Positions 9,171-17,229 of a stretch of 64,000 nt of DNA are shown piece after piece. Origin of the DNA: Fructobacillus apis (lineage in GTDB: Bacteria; Bacillota; Bacilli; Lactobacillales; Lactobacillaceae); assembly GCF_023893635.1 (NCBI RefSeq), contig NZ_JAMWYK010000003.1, positions 62,001-126,000 on the forward strand, written 5' to 3'. The notes beneath the pieces were generated by a model that saw nothing but the letters and a program-made list of their open reading frames with translations, was not told the DNA's origin and searched no databases. Each line of letters begins with the position of its first letter. The first letter of the stretch is position 1. Both the position numbers and the translations under genes were made by a program.

Positions 9171-10118
9171 TTATGAGAGACGGATTCGCTCAATCCCGCG
9201 AAGTTGCGCGGAAGAAGAACGATGGTTTTCTTCTTGTTCTTCCTCGGAAGGCTTAATGGCCTTTCGAGTTAAGAGCTTGTAGTCGGGTGCCATTTCATCA
9301 GGCATCACCGGCAATCCCCGAGGAAGTTCGGGCTCAGCAGTCTTTTCCTTAAACATCTGCTTGATCAAGCGATCTTCTTGGGACTGGAAGGAAATGGCCG
9401 AAATACGACCACCTTCATCCAAAAGTCCCAAAGCCTGACCGAGCGAATCTTCCAATGCACCGAGCTCGTCGTTAACCGCGACGCGCAATGCTTGGAAGGA
9501 ACGCTTGGCTGGGTGACCGCCCTTGCGTCTTGCAGGTGCCGGAATGGCTTCCTTAATCACTTCGACAAGATCGAAGGTCGTTTCGATTGGTGCCACCTCA
9601 CGGTGCTGTTCAATCTTACGAGCGATGGCCTTACCGAAGCGATCTTCACCGTAGCGGGTCAAGACGCGCACGAGGTCATTGAAAGGCCAGTCGTTCACGA
9701 TGGTCTTGGCAGTCAATTCCTGGCGGCGGTCCATCCGCATGTCCAAGGGAGCGGCGTGGTTATATGAAAAACCGCGATCCCCTTGGTCGAATTGAACGGA
9801 TGAGACACCGAGGTCGTACAAGACACCGTCGACATGGTCGACACCCTGTGCGGCGAGGCTCTCCTTCAACGTACGGAAGTTGTTGAAAATCAAGACCAAC
9901 TTGCCGGCAGCGATTTCGTCCTTGTACTGTTCCTTGTTATAGGAAATGGCCGTTTCGTCCTGGTCGAATGAATAAAGCGTTCCAGTGGTCAAACGAGACA
10001 AAATGACGCCCGTGTGACCACCACCACCAAGGGTGGCGTCAACGTAGATACCATCTTCTTTTACGTTTAGTAAGTCAACGGCTTCTTTTTGGAGGACCGT
10101 CACGTGTTCAAATGTCAT
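9171..10118 (-). CDS. rsmH: 16S rRNA m4C1402 methyltransferase RsmH
   Basis: SAM-dependent methyltransferase acting on 16S rRNA C1402 (old name MraW). It contains the SAM-binding loop [15 protein letters not shown] and the conserved regions [28 protein letters not shown] and [20 protein letters not shown]. The start ATG at 10118 (MTFEHVTVL) is preferred over an upstream in-frame codon because AAAGGGGGAA precedes it and it gives the usual 315 aa. It is the second gene of the dcw operon. Confidence 0.96.
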   Translation of the reverse strand: MTFEHVTVLQKEAVDLLNVKEDGIYVDATLGGGGHTGVILSRLTTGTLYSFDQDETAISYNKEQYKDEIAAGKLVLIFNNFRTLKESLAAQGVDHVDGVLYDLGVSSVQFDQGDRGFSYNHAAPLDMRMDRRQELTAKTIVNDWPFNDLVRVLTRYGEDRFGKAIARKIEQHREVAPIETTFDLVEVIKEAIPAPARRKGGHPAKRSFQALRVAVNDELGALEDSLGQALGLLDEGGRISAISFQSQEDRLIKQMFKEKTAEPELPRGLPVMPDEMAPDYKLLTRKAIKPSEEEQEENHRSSSAQLRGIERIRLS

Positions 10119-10169
10119 TTTGATTCCCCCTTTCTGCTTTTTCATTATCAACCGGATGCCTAGGCGACG

Positions 10170-10601
10170 TTAAAAGTCAAAATCGACCAAGCCTTCTGCG
10201 ATGTCGTCAAAGTTCTCCGCAGTTTCTTCCGTGTAAGCCTGCCAGTTTTCAGCTGACCAGATTTCAAAGGAGTCGCCGACACCAGTGACGACAACTTCCT
10301 TCTCCAACTGAGCGTGTTCCTTCAAATTGGAGGCAATAATCACACGGCCTTGCTTATCGAACTCGGCTTGCATGGAGCCAGCCATAACGAAACGCTTAAA
10401 AGCCCGGGCGTCTTTCTTCCCGATCGGTAAGTTATTTAAGTGCTCTTCGAGCTTATTCCAAACGTCGATTGGCATCGCACGCAAGGAATGTTCCATCCAC
10501 TTCGCAATCACGAAGGTTTCCCCAAGTTGATTGCGGAATTTCGCAGGAATTGTGAGCCGGCCCTTTGGGTCGAGGTTGTGTGATGACTCTCCCATGAACA
10601 T
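10170..10601 (-). CDS. mraZ: Transcriptional regulator MraZ
   Basis: AbrB-fold DNA-binding regulator of the dcw operon. Starting at the ATG at 10601 (MFMGESSHNLDPKGR) with AGGAGG upstream gives 143 aa, the usual MraZ length. Both halves of the duplicated SpoVT/AbrB-like domain are visible, each with a DxKGR signature (LDPKGRLTIPAKF and FDKQGRVIIASNL). The frame is open 27 codons further upstream, but that stretch is the operator region. Confidence 0.96.
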   Translation of the reverse strand: MFMGESSHNLDPKGRLTIPAKFRNQLGETFVIAKWMEHSLRAMPIDVWNKLEEHLNNLPIGKKDARAFKRFVMAGSMQAEFDKQGRVIIASNLKEHAQLEKEVVVTGVGDSFEIWSAENWQAYTEETAENFDDIAEGLVDFDF

Positions 10602-10647
10602 AATTTGGCCCACTCCTCCTTTCTGTGGATTACTTACTAATAACTTA

Positions 10648-10682
10648 CCACAATCCCCCACTTTCCACCACTTTTTATCCAC
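10648..10682 (-). promoter_or_regulatory. MraZ operator: four GTGG boxes
   Basis: On the minus strand upstream of mraZ, GTGG boxes (plus-strand CCAC) begin at 10648, 10658, 10668 and 10679, i.e. spacing 10, 10 and 11 bp. Two are embedded in AAAGTGG. MraZ is known to bind short direct repeats of this kind with about 10-bp periodicity. The site would mediate autoregulation of the division operon. Confidence 0.75.
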
Positions 10683-10703
10683 ATTTTTTTAAAAATTGTT
10701 AAA

Positions 10704-10741
10704 GAAAAAGGGCTAAACGCTGATTTATCAGCATTTAGCCC
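10704..10741 (-). terminator. Intrinsic terminator of the DUF3397 gene
   Basis: A 14-bp stem (arms 10710-10723 and 10728-10741, one mismatch) with loop TTTA. On the minus strand it is followed by CCCTTTTTCTTT. It separates the DUF3397 gene from the mraZ promoter. Confidence 0.8.
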
Positions 10742-10767
10742 TGGTGGTGAATTTTTCCAATTTTTAC

Positions 10768-11112
10768 CTATTTTGAGAAGAAAAGTGCCAAAAGAATGGT
10801 GAATGCGGTAAAACCGATGGTAATCAGCCCACTTATTCGCCAAAAACGGTGGATAAAGTCGGTAATTTTCAAGCCATTTCGATCCAACGTCAAAAATGAC
10901 CAGATTCCACCCCAAACCAAAAGCACTGCGATCAAGAGTAGCACGTCGGAACGGTAAAAAGCCGCTCCTTCAATTTCGTTCAAGAAAAACCACGTTGGCA
11001 GCGTGGCCAGGTCCATGAACGATAGCGCCGGAAAGGCGCGGTACAAAAAACGCCAGATCATTATAAATAACAGTACGGCAAGCCAGATGGCTGCCCAAAA
11101 ATACCAAACCAT
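10768..11112 (-). CDS. DUF3397-family small membrane protein
   Basis: The 114-aa product is very hydrophobic with four predicted membrane helices, beginning MVWYFWAAIWLAV and ending FTILLALFFSK. Its size, topology and place directly upstream of mraZ match the DUF3397 family of lactic acid bacteria; function unknown. A GTG three codons upstream is possible, but AGGTGA overlaps it and sits at good spacing for the ATG at 11112. Confidence 0.7.
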   Translation of the reverse strand: MVWYFWAAIWLAVLLFIMIWRFLYRAFPALSFMDLATLPTWFFLNEIEGAAFYRSDVLLLIAVLLVWGGIWSFLTLDRNGLKITDFIHRFWRISGLITIGFTAFTILLALFFSK

Positions 11113-11210
11113 GTTTGTCACCTCGTAATAACTCTACCAAGACCGCTTTGAAATTTCAATTTAAGGAATTCCTGTGATAAAATGGCTCTAGAACAACTAG
11201 GAGAGCGATG

Positions 11211-11444
11211 ATGAAAAAGAAGCAGATTAAAGAGGCACAACAAAGCGCCCAAACCAATACGAACGCCAATGTCGACCAAATCTTGGAAGACGAAGTAAAC
11301 CGTCAATTGGACAAGAAGCCCATGCCTAAGTTTGAAAAGAAGAAGAAGACCAAGTACCAAAAGTGGACTTTGGGAATGTCCATCTTCATGGTGATCGTGA
11401 TGGCTGGTTCCGTCATCTACGCCGCAATCTCAGCCATCGCTTAA
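11211..11444 (+). CDS. Small single-pass membrane protein, DUF4044-like
   Basis: A 77-aa protein with a long charged N-terminus, a lysine run (KFEKKKKTKYQKWT) and one C-terminal membrane helix (SIFMVIVMAGSVIYAAISAIA). The KKxxxQKxT...GSxIxxAISA pattern resembles DUF4044 proteins of lactobacilli, here with an extra polar N-terminal extension. ATG codons occur at 11208 and 11211; AGGAG gives better spacing to the second. It is divergent from the DUF3397 gene. Confidence 0.6.
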   Translation: MKKKQIKEAQQSAQTNTNANVDQILEDEVNRQLDKKPMPKFEKKKKTKYQKWTLGMSIFMVIVMAGSVIYAAISAIA

Positions 11445-11458
11445 TCAAAAGAAAACCA

Positions 11459-11541
11459 GAGTCGAAAGCCCTCGCTTTTGACTTTTTTATTCATCAAAAA
11501 ACAAACAAAAAAAAGACGAGCCAATCGGCTCGTCTTTTTTT
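11459..11541. terminator. Terminator pair between DUF4044 gene and fakA
   Basis: A first hairpin (about 11459-11482, arms around AAAGC...GCTTT) is followed by TTTTTT and serves the plus-strand gene. A second, stronger stem (GACGAGCC 11515-11522, loop AATC, GGCTCGTC 11527-11534) is flanked by an A-run and a T-run, so it works in both directions and also ends fakA. Confidence 0.85.
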
Positions 11542-11549
11542 TATCAAAA

Positions 11550-13253
11550 TTATTCAACCGCCAACAAGAATGGGTAGAGGTCTTGGCCACCTTCGTGGAC
11601 TTCGACTTCCAAATCTTCGTCGATGCCTTCAACAGCTTCTTCCAAAGCTTCAGCATCCTTCTTCTTAGCGTCCTTTCCCTTGATGATTGTCACGATTTCG
11701 GAATCGTCATCGCACATCATCTTAAGCAAGGCTTCGGCCGTTTCGACCAACTGCTTGCCGACAGCGACGATTTCACCGTCCTTCATACCAAGCCAGTCGC
11801 CCTTCTTGATGTCGTGCCCCTTCAACGTCGTTTCACGAACGGCTTGGGTAACGGCACCAGAAACAACGGTTGCTAGTTCAGCCGTCATCGCTTCGTCGTT
11901 ATCTTCCAATGAAGCTTCTGGGTTGTATCCAAGCATGGCCGTCAATCCCTGTTGGATTGAACGTGACTTGACAACGGCAACTGGCACTTCGGCCACTTCC
12001 TTTGCTTGGTCAGCGGCCAAGAAAATGTTGGAGTTGTTTGGCAGGATAACCGCCTTCTTCGCACCGGATTCATGGAGGGCATCAACGAAGTCCTTCGTTG
12101 ATGGGTTCATCGTTTGCCCTCCAGTGATCACCTTGTATACACCAAGTGATGAGAAGAGTTCAGCGATTCCGTCACCGGATGCAACCGCAAAGACAGCCAC
12201 TTCAGGCACATCCTTTTGAGCTTCGCCCAAAACTTCGGCCTTCTTTTCTTCTTCTTGCTTATCGATTACGGCTTGTTGTTGGTCGCGCATGTTGTCGACC
12301 TTCACCTTACGCAATGAACCGAATTCAGTCCCCCGGTGGATAATGGAACCAGGGTCTTCCGTGTGGACGTGGACCTTCACGACGTCTTCGTCGTTAATAA
12401 CCAAGAGAGAGTCACCACGTTCGGCGATGTAGTCGTAGAACTTTTGGTAATCAAACTTTTCGTCCCAGGTTGTTCCCGTTCCCAAATCAACCATGATTTC
12501 AGTACAGTAACCATATTTGATGTCTTCTGGGTTAAGGGAATCATCCGCTTGCGCACCGGCGTGCAACTTGGAAACCATTTGGTCCAATTCGGCGTTGTCA
12601 GGCGCTTGCAAGTCGTCTTCATTGTACGTTCCGGAAACAACGTCGGAAAAGGCGGACAAAACCATGACCAATCCCTGTCCTCCAGAGTCGACAACGCCAA
12701 CTTCTTTCAAAACAGGTAACATCTCAGGCGTCTTGTCCAAGGCAACTTGCGCGGCCTTCTTGACGTTTGCCATCATTGTTTCCATGTCATCACCGGCTGA
12801 TGCTGAGCGGTCAGCTTCAGCAGCGGCTTCGCGAATCACCGTCAGAATGGTTCCTTCGGTTGGCTTCATGACAGACTTGTAAGCCACCTTAGCAGCTTCC
12901 ATCAACGCATCAGCCATGTCGCGAACGGACAATTCAGCCTTTTCGGCCATCGAGTTAGACATTCCACGGAAAATCTGTGACAAAATAACCCCAGAGTTAC
13001 CGCGGGCCCCCATCAAGAGCCCCTTTGACGTGGCCTTTGAGAGCAATCCAACGCTTTCTTCTTGTGATTCGCGTTCGTATTCAGCACCGGAAGCCATGGT
13101 CAAGGCCATGTTCGTTCCAGTATCCCCGTCAGGAACGGGGAAGACGTTTAACTTGTTAATGTTTTCCGCGTTGGCAGTCAATTTGGCTGCACCAGCGTTC
13201 ACCATCTTGCCGTATAAGAGCGGCGTGATCGTATTATTATTTTCTGCAGTCAT
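11550..13253 (-). CDS. fakA: Fatty acid kinase catalytic subunit FakA (DhaL/DegV-partner kinase)
   Basis: ATP-dependent kinase that phosphorylates exogenous fatty acids delivered by a FakB binding protein. The 567-aa protein has the N-terminal DhaL nucleotide domain with NVFPVPDGDTGTNMALTM, a middle domain and a C-terminal domain typical of YloV proteins. It lies 2 nt after the Asp23-family gene, the usual yloU-yloV pairing in Firmicutes. No FakB gene is in this window. Confidence 0.9.
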   Translation of the reverse strand: MTAENNNTITPLLYGKMVNAGAAKLTANAENINKLNVFPVPDGDTGTNMALTMASGAEYERESQEESVGLLSKATSKGLLMGARGNSGVILSQIFRGMSNSMAEKAELSVRDMADALMEAAKVAYKSVMKPTEGTILTVIREAAAEADRSASAGDDMETMMANVKKAAQVALDKTPEMLPVLKEVGVVDSGGQGLVMVLSAFSDVVSGTYNEDDLQAPDNAELDQMVSKLHAGAQADDSLNPEDIKYGYCTEIMVDLGTGTTWDEKFDYQKFYDYIAERGDSLLVINDEDVVKVHVHTEDPGSIIHRGTEFGSLRKVKVDNMRDQQQAVIDKQEEEKKAEVLGEAQKDVPEVAVFAVASGDGIAELFSSLGVYKVITGGQTMNPSTKDFVDALHESGAKKAVILPNNSNIFLAADQAKEVAEVPVAVVKSRSIQQGLTAMLGYNPEASLEDNDEAMTAELATVVSGAVTQAVRETTLKGHDIKKGDWLGMKDGEIVAVGKQLVETAEALLKMMCDDDSEIVTIIKGKDAKKKDAEALEEAVEGIDEDLEVEVHEGGQDLYPFLLAVE

Positions 13254-13255
13254 TT

Positions 13256-13648
13256 TTAATCCTCGGTAGAAATGCCTTGAACAATGACGTTCACTTCAGG
13301 GACAGAAAGGCCCAAGTAAGCATTCAAGTAGTACTTTACACGGCTTTGAACGGAAGCTGAAATATCAGCCAACTTCATTCCATGTTGAACAACGATGTAG
13401 ACGTCGATTGCAAGTCCTGCTGCTTTTTCGGAAACCACGACACCACGGCCGTAGTTTTCGCGATTCAAAATCTGGGCAACCCCGTCTTTCAAAGCGGAGC
13501 GCGAAGCCATTCCAACCACACCAGGGTTGGCGATGGTTGCCCCACCAACAACGGAAGCAATGACATCGTTTTCAACCGTGACATCACCGTTTTTTGTTCG
13601 AATCTTAATTGCCATTCTATTGCTTGTGAAGCTATCAACACGCTTCAC
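13256..13648 (-). CDS. Asp23/Gls24-family envelope stress protein (YloU-like)
   Basis: Small acidic-to-neutral Asp23 protein, conserved core IASVVGGATIANPGVVGMAS and a C-terminal VNVIVQGIS. Two starts are possible. The GTG at 13648 gives 130 aa and has AAAGGA only 3 nt upstream. The ATG at 13615 (MAIKIRTKNGDV) matches the family start and gives 119 aa, but has no clear ribosome site. I list the longer form. It forms an operon with fakA; Asp23 proteins are membrane-associated factors linked to envelope homeostasis. Confidence 0.85.
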   Translation of the reverse strand: MKRVDSFTSNRMAIKIRTKNGDVTVENDVIASVVGGATIANPGVVGMASRSALKDGVAQILNRENYGRGVVVSEKAAGLAIDVYIVVQHGMKLADISASVQSRVKYYLNAYLGLSVPEVNVIVQGISTED

Positions 13649-13672
13649 TTTCCTTTCTAAAAACTTATCTCT

Positions 13673-13701
13673 ATTTTAACACGGCTCTAAAAAAGTCCCA
13701 A
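13673..13701 (-). promoter_or_regulatory. Promoter of the asp23-fakA operon
   Basis: On the minus strand -35 TTGGGA (13696-13701), 17-bp spacer and -10 TAAAAT (13673-13678) with an upstream TG (TGTTAAAAT). The predicted transcript starts about 18 nt before the GTG. Confidence 0.6.
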
Positions 13702-13732
13702 GTTAGCGAAGTTTTTTTCAAAGTCCCTGAAA

Positions 13733-13760
13733 AATAAAAAAACCACCCAGTGGAGTGGTT
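13733..13760 (-). terminator. Terminator of rpmB
   Basis: Stem AACCAC (13741-13746) with GTGGTT (13755-13760), followed on the minus strand by a T-run. Confidence 0.65.
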
Positions 13761-13761
13761 T

Positions 13762-13962
13762 TTAAACGCGTTCGATTGAGCCGTTCTTCAATCCAGCCTT
13801 CAATGAACGTGCCGTTAAGTAAACTTTCTTAGGTGCGGAACCGTTAATCTTAACCGTTACCTTTTGCAAGTTTGGCTTCCAGCTACGACGACTTGAGTTC
13901 AAGGCGTGGGAACGTTGGTTACCAAAGCGGGTGCGTGCACCATTAATTGCATCTTTTGCCAT
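13762..13962 (-). CDS. rpmB: 50S ribosomal protein L28
   Basis: A 66-aa basic ribosomal protein. It starts [20 protein letters not shown] and has the [19 protein letters not shown] segment typical of bacterial L28. A strong GGAGGGT site precedes the ATG. It is transcribed alone from a promoter just behind trx and ends in its own terminator. No zinc-binding cysteines, so it is the cysteine-free form. Confidence 0.96.
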   Translation of the reverse strand: MAKDAINGARTRFGNQRSHALNSSRRSWKPNLQKVTVKINGSAPKKVYLTARSLKAGLKNGSIERV

Positions 13963-14020
13963 GTCTGACCCTCCTATCCGAGCCGCAACACGTGCCTGCT
14001 CTTCTTATCAACAATACAAT

Positions 14021-14049
14021 ATTTTACCAGAGGGTTTGAACTTTGGCAA
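14021..14049 (-). promoter_or_regulatory. Promoter of rpmB
   Basis: Minus strand: -35 TTGCCA (14044-14049), 17-bp spacer, extended -10 TGGTAAAAT (hexamer 14021-14026). The leader is about 50 nt. Confidence 0.65.
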
Positions 14050-14053
14050 GATA

Positions 14054-14371
14054 TTAGGCGTATTTCTGCAAAATTTTGCTTAATTGTTCTTTATTGTGGA
14101 ATCCAGTCAAACGTTCAACGGCTTGACCGTCTTTCATAACCACCAAAGTTGGGATCGCGCGGATTCCAAAATCAGCTGGAACTTGCTTGTTTTCTTCCAC
14201 ATCAACCTTGTAGAAGTTGATGTTCTTCAATGAATCATCTTCGGCTAACGCTTCCAAGACAGGTGTTTGCATCTTGCATGGACCACACCATTCTGCCCAG
14301 AAGTCGGTGATTGAAACACCGCTCTTAGTCTTTTCTTCGAAGTTTGCATCTTGTAGTGCTGTTAACGCCAT
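14054..14371 (-). CDS. trxA: Thioredoxin
   Basis: A 105-aa cytoplasmic disulfide reductase with the classic active site DFWAEWCGPCKMQTP, the cis-proline region AIPTLVVMKDG, and the normal family length. It is reduced by thioredoxin reductase (trxB at 58.8 kb). It lies 10 nt after thiN and is probably co-transcribed. Thioredoxin also supplies electrons to the MsrA and MsrB encoded at 34.5-35.5 kb. Confidence 0.95.
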   Translation of the reverse strand: MALTALQDANFEEKTKSGVSITDFWAEWCGPCKMQTPVLEALAEDDSLKNINFYKVDVEENKQVPADFGIRAIPTLVVMKDGQAVERLTGFHNKEQLSKILQKYA

Positions 14372-14380
14372 ACAATCCTC

Positions 14381-15025
14381 CTATCCATTACTCTGCGTGA
14401 CGAGGACGATACCACAGTCAAAAGACGTGTGTACCAATTCGCCAACAAATTCATTCGATGAATACATTGTACCGCTGTTCTTCTCTAGTGTCAAAGGATA
14501 TAGCGCGTCAATGATTTTAAAATTATCAACTATACCTAATGGCATGAAGCCTAAGTATTTGTAACCGGGTTGCTTATTAACTACCTGGTGGTCAACGTCC
14601 AGATAGGTGATGGTGTTTTGATTATCGACAATGGACAAGTGCCCTGCTAAGTGCTTGAATTCGTCTTGTGTGGGAATCGTCAGGTTGGACAATTCGTGAT
14701 CCAGACGTCCACCGGTCGCCCCGTATAAGACGATGTCTTCTGCCCCATGTTCAAAGGCAGCAAGGAGTGCAATCTGCGTGTCCGTATAGTCCTTCTTCGG
14801 TGGGTAGACCTTAATCTGGTCGTCGTTTAGATAGCCGTGAAGCTCTTCTTTTTCTTCATCATTCAAGGAATCAAAATCGCCAACGGCCGCCACCATTGGA
14901 AACCCCGCCTTCAACAAGCGGTAAGCACCGCGATCAGCACCAATCCAGTCACCGTTTTGCTCAAACAGATCTGCGGGCCACTTTTCCTTTGGCCCACCAG
15001 CAAGAATATTGATACGCTTTCCCAT
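14381..15025 (-). CDS. thiN: Thiamine pyrophosphokinase
   Basis: Transfers pyrophosphate from ATP to thiamine, giving thiamine diphosphate. The 214-aa protein has the family motifs GADRGAYRLL, VGDFDSL and DYTDTQIALLAAFEHG, followed by GATGGRLDHELSN. The ATG at 15025 is preferred over a TTG two codons upstream by spacing from AGGGAGA. The order rsgA-rpe-thiN is the usual Firmicute arrangement. Confidence 0.93.
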   Translation of the reverse strand: MGKRINILAGGPKEKWPADLFEQNGDWIGADRGAYRLLKAGFPMVAAVGDFDSLNDEEKEELHGYLNDDQIKVYPPKKDYTDTQIALLAAFEHGAEDIVLYGATGGRLDHELSNLTIPTQDEFKHLAGHLSIVDNQNTITYLDVDHQVVNKQPGYKYLGFMPLGIVDNFKIIDALYPLTLEKNSGTMYSSNEFVGELVHTSFDCGIVLVTQSNG

Positions 15026-15044
15026 AATCAAATCTCTCCCTATA

Positions 15045-15070
15045 AAAAAGGCCGAGCGAAAACGCTCGGC
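15045..15070 (-). terminator. Terminator between rpe and thiN
   Basis: Perfect 8-bp stem GCCGAGCG/CGCTCGGC (15051-15070) with a 4-nt loop, followed on the minus strand by CTTTTTT. It may be partly read through to feed thiN, which lacks another obvious promoter. Confidence 0.8.
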
Positions 15071-15075
15071 TAATC

Positions 15076-15732
15076 TTACTTAGTCAAATCCAAAAGCTTT
15101 TGTACCTTAGCCGCAGGGTCCTTCTTGTCGTAGACATATGAACCAGCAACGAATACGTTGGCACCGGCAGCGGCCGTCATCGGCGCCGTCTTATCGTTGA
15201 TTCCACCGTCAACTTCGATATCGAAGTCCAAACCGTGTTCTTGCTTGTAAGCGGACAATTCCTTAATCTTTTCCGTCATTTCTGGCAAGAAGGCTTGGCC
15301 TCCGAAACCAGGGTTAACCGTCATGACCAACACTTGGTCAACCATTGACAAAACAGGAACGATGGCAGAAACAGGCGTACCTGGGTTGATGACAACTTCA
15401 GCTTTCACGCCAGCCTTCTTAATCATTTGCAAAACGCGGTGAATGTGTGGTGTTGCTTCAACGTGCACACCAATCAAGTCAGCACCGGCTTCAGCCAATT
15501 CTTCCACGTGCTTTTCTGGGTGAACGGCCATCAAGTGAACATCCAAGAACAAGTCCGTCATTGGACGGAGTTGCTTAACCCAAGCTGGACCGTAAGCCAT
15601 TGATGGAACGAATGATCCGTCCATCAAATCGATGTGCAAGTACTTTGCACCGGCTGCTTCAACTAACTTAACGTCGTCACCTAACTTGGTCACGTCTGCA
15701 CTCAAAATGGATGGGGCGATAATTCCTGCCAT
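15076..15732 (-). CDS. rpe: Ribulose-5-phosphate 3-epimerase
   Basis: TIM-barrel enzyme interconverting ribulose-5-P and xylulose-5-P, the substrate of phosphoketolase in heterofermenters. The 218-aa protein contains IAPSILSAD, LHIDLMDGSFVP with metal ligands, MTVNPGFGGQAF and the phosphate-binding VDGGIN near the C-terminus. It lies 36 nt after rsgA. Confidence 0.96.
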   Translation of the reverse strand: MAGIIAPSILSADVTKLGDDVKLVEAAGAKYLHIDLMDGSFVPSMAYGPAWVKQLRPMTDLFLDVHLMAVHPEKHVEELAEAGADLIGVHVEATPHIHRVLQMIKKAGVKAEVVINPGTPVSAIVPVLSMVDQVLVMTVNPGFGGQAFLPEMTEKIKELSAYKQEHGLDFDIEVDGGINDKTAPMTAAAGANVFVAGSYVYDKKDPAAKVQKLLDLTK

Positions 15733-15768
15733 GTGATTCCTCTTTCTTCTAATCCAAAGGGTAAAACC

Positions 15769-16686
15769 TTAGTTCAAACGGTCAATTTTCCACTTTGTGG
15801 AGTTCTTCTGGTAGACCGGACGTTTTCCCTTAATAATCTGATAGAATAGCTCGTAACTATTATAGCGCTCGGGGCTAATGCTGCCAAGCTCCACGGCCTC
15901 TTTGACCGCGCAACCCGGCTCATTGATGTGCGAACAAGTCCGAAAGCGACACCCTGGTGCCACTTCACGAATTTCCGGGAAGTAGTTTCCAAGTTCTTCG
16001 ATGGGAAAGTCAAAGACTTCATAGGACGAAAAACCAGGCGTATCGGCAATTAGCGTTTCGTACTCCGGAACGCGAATTAACGAGACCTGACGCGTCGTGT
16101 GCTTTCCACGTGACAACGCCTGGGACACCTCGCCAACCGCTAACTGAAGTTCGGGCGCCAACTGGTTTAACAAAGTTGATTTTCCGGCACCGGTCTGACC
16201 CATGGCCACGACCACCTTGTCCTTCAAAACGGGCTTAAAGGCCGCTTTCAAATCATCAGTCGAAAAGATGACCACGTAGCCAATCTTTTCGTACAAGGAA
16301 ACTTGTTCTTTAAAAGCCTGTTGCTTGTCAGCGTCTAACAAGTCAAGCTTTGAAAAGTACAAGACGGGTGTGACATCGGCCGCTTCCAGTGCAACGAGCT
16401 GGCGGTCCAGCAAGTTTTGAGAGAAAGCAGGTTCGATGACTGAGGTCACCACAATCGCTAAGTCGACGTTTGCGATTGGTGGGCGCACCAGGTCGTTTTG
16501 ACGATCGTGGAGCTTCCAAATGAGCCCTTCGCCGTTTTCGGACTCGAAATCGGCCCAGTCACCCACGAGCGGCTTTTGCTTACTCTTGCGGAACTGTCCT
16601 CGCGCACGCGTCCGCTCGATGCTGCCGTCTGGCAGTTCTAAATCATAATATCCGGCCAATGACCTTATAATCCGTCCTGTTTTCAT
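15769..16686 (-). CDS. rsgA: Small ribosomal subunit biogenesis GTPase RsgA
   Basis: Circularly permuted GTPase that helps mature the 30S subunit. The 305-aa protein has an N-terminal OB-fold, the permuted G motifs with the P-loop [14 protein letters not shown] after the NKxD-like FSKLDLLD and then DTPGFSSYE, and a zinc knuckle with [21 protein letters not shown] box lies only 6 nt before the ATG (see findings on leaderless starts). In most Firmicutes rsgA directly follows pknB; here about 7.3 kb separate them. Confidence 0.95.
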   Translation of the reverse strand: MKTGRIIRSLAGYYDLELPDGSIERTRARGQFRKSKQKPLVGDWADFESENGEGLIWKLHDRQNDLVRPPIANVDLAIVVTSVIEPAFSQNLLDRQLVALEAADVTPVLYFSKLDLLDADKQQAFKEQVSLYEKIGYVVIFSTDDLKAAFKPVLKDKVVVAMGQTGAGKSTLLNQLAPELQLAVGEVSQALSRGKHTTRQVSLIRVPEYETLIADTPGFSSYEVFDFPIEELGNYFPEIREVAPGCRFRTCSHINEPGCAVKEAVELGSISPERYNSYELFYQIIKGKRPVYQKNSTKWKIDRLN

Positions 16687-16692
16687 GCCCTT

Positions 16693-16701
16693 ATTATAGC
16701 A
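16693..16701 (-). promoter_or_regulatory. Extended -10 element immediately before rsgA
   Basis: Minus-strand TGCTATAAT (hexamer 16693-16698), ending 6 nt before the ATG. No good -35 is visible. It predicts transcription starting at the start codon. Confidence 0.5.
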
Positions 16702-16738
16702 TGATAACGAATTGCACCGCCTTAGAAAAAAAGAAATA

Positions 16739-16766
16739 TCCAGTAATTAATCAACGTTACTGGACC
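16739..16766 (-). terminator. Inverted repeat, possible terminator
   Basis: Arms TCCAGTAA and TTACTGGA. On the minus strand the stem is followed after a few bases by a T-rich run, so it could end leftward transcripts before the rsgA promoter. Confidence 0.4.
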
Positions 16767-16844
16767 TTTTGATTCATTTTATATAACATCGCGAAAAGCC
16801 ATTCAAACTGGGAATATCAGCTAGTAAAAGGAAATTGAAGCGGT

Positions 16845-16887
16845 TATAATTTAGCCAGCGTTGAAGCAAAACGCGGTGCCCGCCTTT
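16845..16887 (+). promoter_or_regulatory. -10 box and structured 5' leader of the toxin-like locus
   Basis: TATAAT at 16845-16850; the -35 is weak. The predicted RNA begins near 16857 with a stem-loop GCGTT (16858-16862)/AACGC (16870-16874). The next 18 nt (16870-16887) are complementary at 17 of 18 positions to 17118-17135, downstream of the small ORF. The 5' and 3' ends of one transcript could therefore pair. Confidence 0.5.
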
Positions 16888-16906
16888 TGAAGGAAGGAGG
16901 TTTCAT

Positions 16907-16939
16907 ATGTTGAAAGACACATTAGTAAACAATCCTTGA
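16907..16939 (+). CDS. 10-codon leader peptide ORF (MLKDTLVNNP)
   Basis: The ATG at 16907 follows a near-perfect ribosome site (AAGGAAGGAGG). The ORF ends at 16939, 23 nt before the next ORF. A very short, strongly initiated ORF ahead of a small peptide gene is a known arrangement for translational coupling in type I toxin mRNAs. The peptide has no recognisable domain. Whether it is translated is inference. Confidence 0.4.
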   Translation: MLKDTLVNNP

Positions 16940-16962
16940 AGAAAGGAGGGCGTCATTCAGCA

Positions 16963-17079
16963 ATGGATAACCTTTTTGAATTCGTTGAAAGTACGATCGA
17001 GTTCATTTGTTTCTTGGTGCGGTTTTGCCAAGAGCAAATCGAGCGATACAAAGACAAAAAGAAAAAGAACCGCGATTAG
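16963..17079 (+). CDS. 38-aa amphipathic peptide, candidate type I toxin
   Basis: The ORF starts MDNLFEFVESTIEFICFLVR, continues with FCQEQIERYKDKKKKNRD and stops at 17079. It has a hydrophobic/aromatic first half and a strongly basic tail, which fits small membrane-acting toxin peptides, but it does not match the Fst, TxpA/BsrG or Ldr patterns I know. AAAGGAGGG lies about 12 nt upstream, a long spacing that suggests coupling to the 10-codon leader. The 3' end overlaps a hairpin that also serves as the terminator of a predicted antisense RNA. Unknown function; the toxin role is inference from layout. Confidence 0.5.
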   Translation: MDNLFEFVESTIEFICFLVRFCQEQIERYKDKKKKNRD

Positions 17080-17192
17080 CTTAGCCCAGCTTGCGGTTCT
17101 TTGAAACATTAAGAACTAAAGGCGAGCACCGCGTTAGCGGCAACGCCTGAGGAGTTGGTTCCAGCCAACTCCTCTTTTCATTCCCCATTATA
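17052..17192 (-). ncRNA. Predicted antisense RNA, copy A
   Basis: On the minus strand TATAAT (17187-17192) would start an RNA near 17180. The RNA contains a 10-bp hairpin (17149-17174), then the GCGTT/AACGC stem-loop (17131-17146). It ends at a stem AAAGAACCGC/GCGGTTCTTT (17064-17102) followed on the minus strand by TTTTTCTTTTT. Its 3' part is complementary to the end of the 38-aa ORF. Read on the plus strand, the 17149-17174 hairpin is followed by TTTT and could end the mRNA. Confidence 0.5.
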
Positions 17193-17229
17193 AACCAACC
17201 CTCTCAAAAAAGGAATTCCATTTCAGAAT

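Noticed and set aside
10675-10683. Perfect DnaA box TTATCCACA upstream of mraZ
   Set aside because: A single 9-mer is expected by chance about once per 130 kb of double strand, and it overlaps the fourth MraZ box, which explains the bases. No cluster of further perfect boxes or AT-rich unwinding element suggests an origin.
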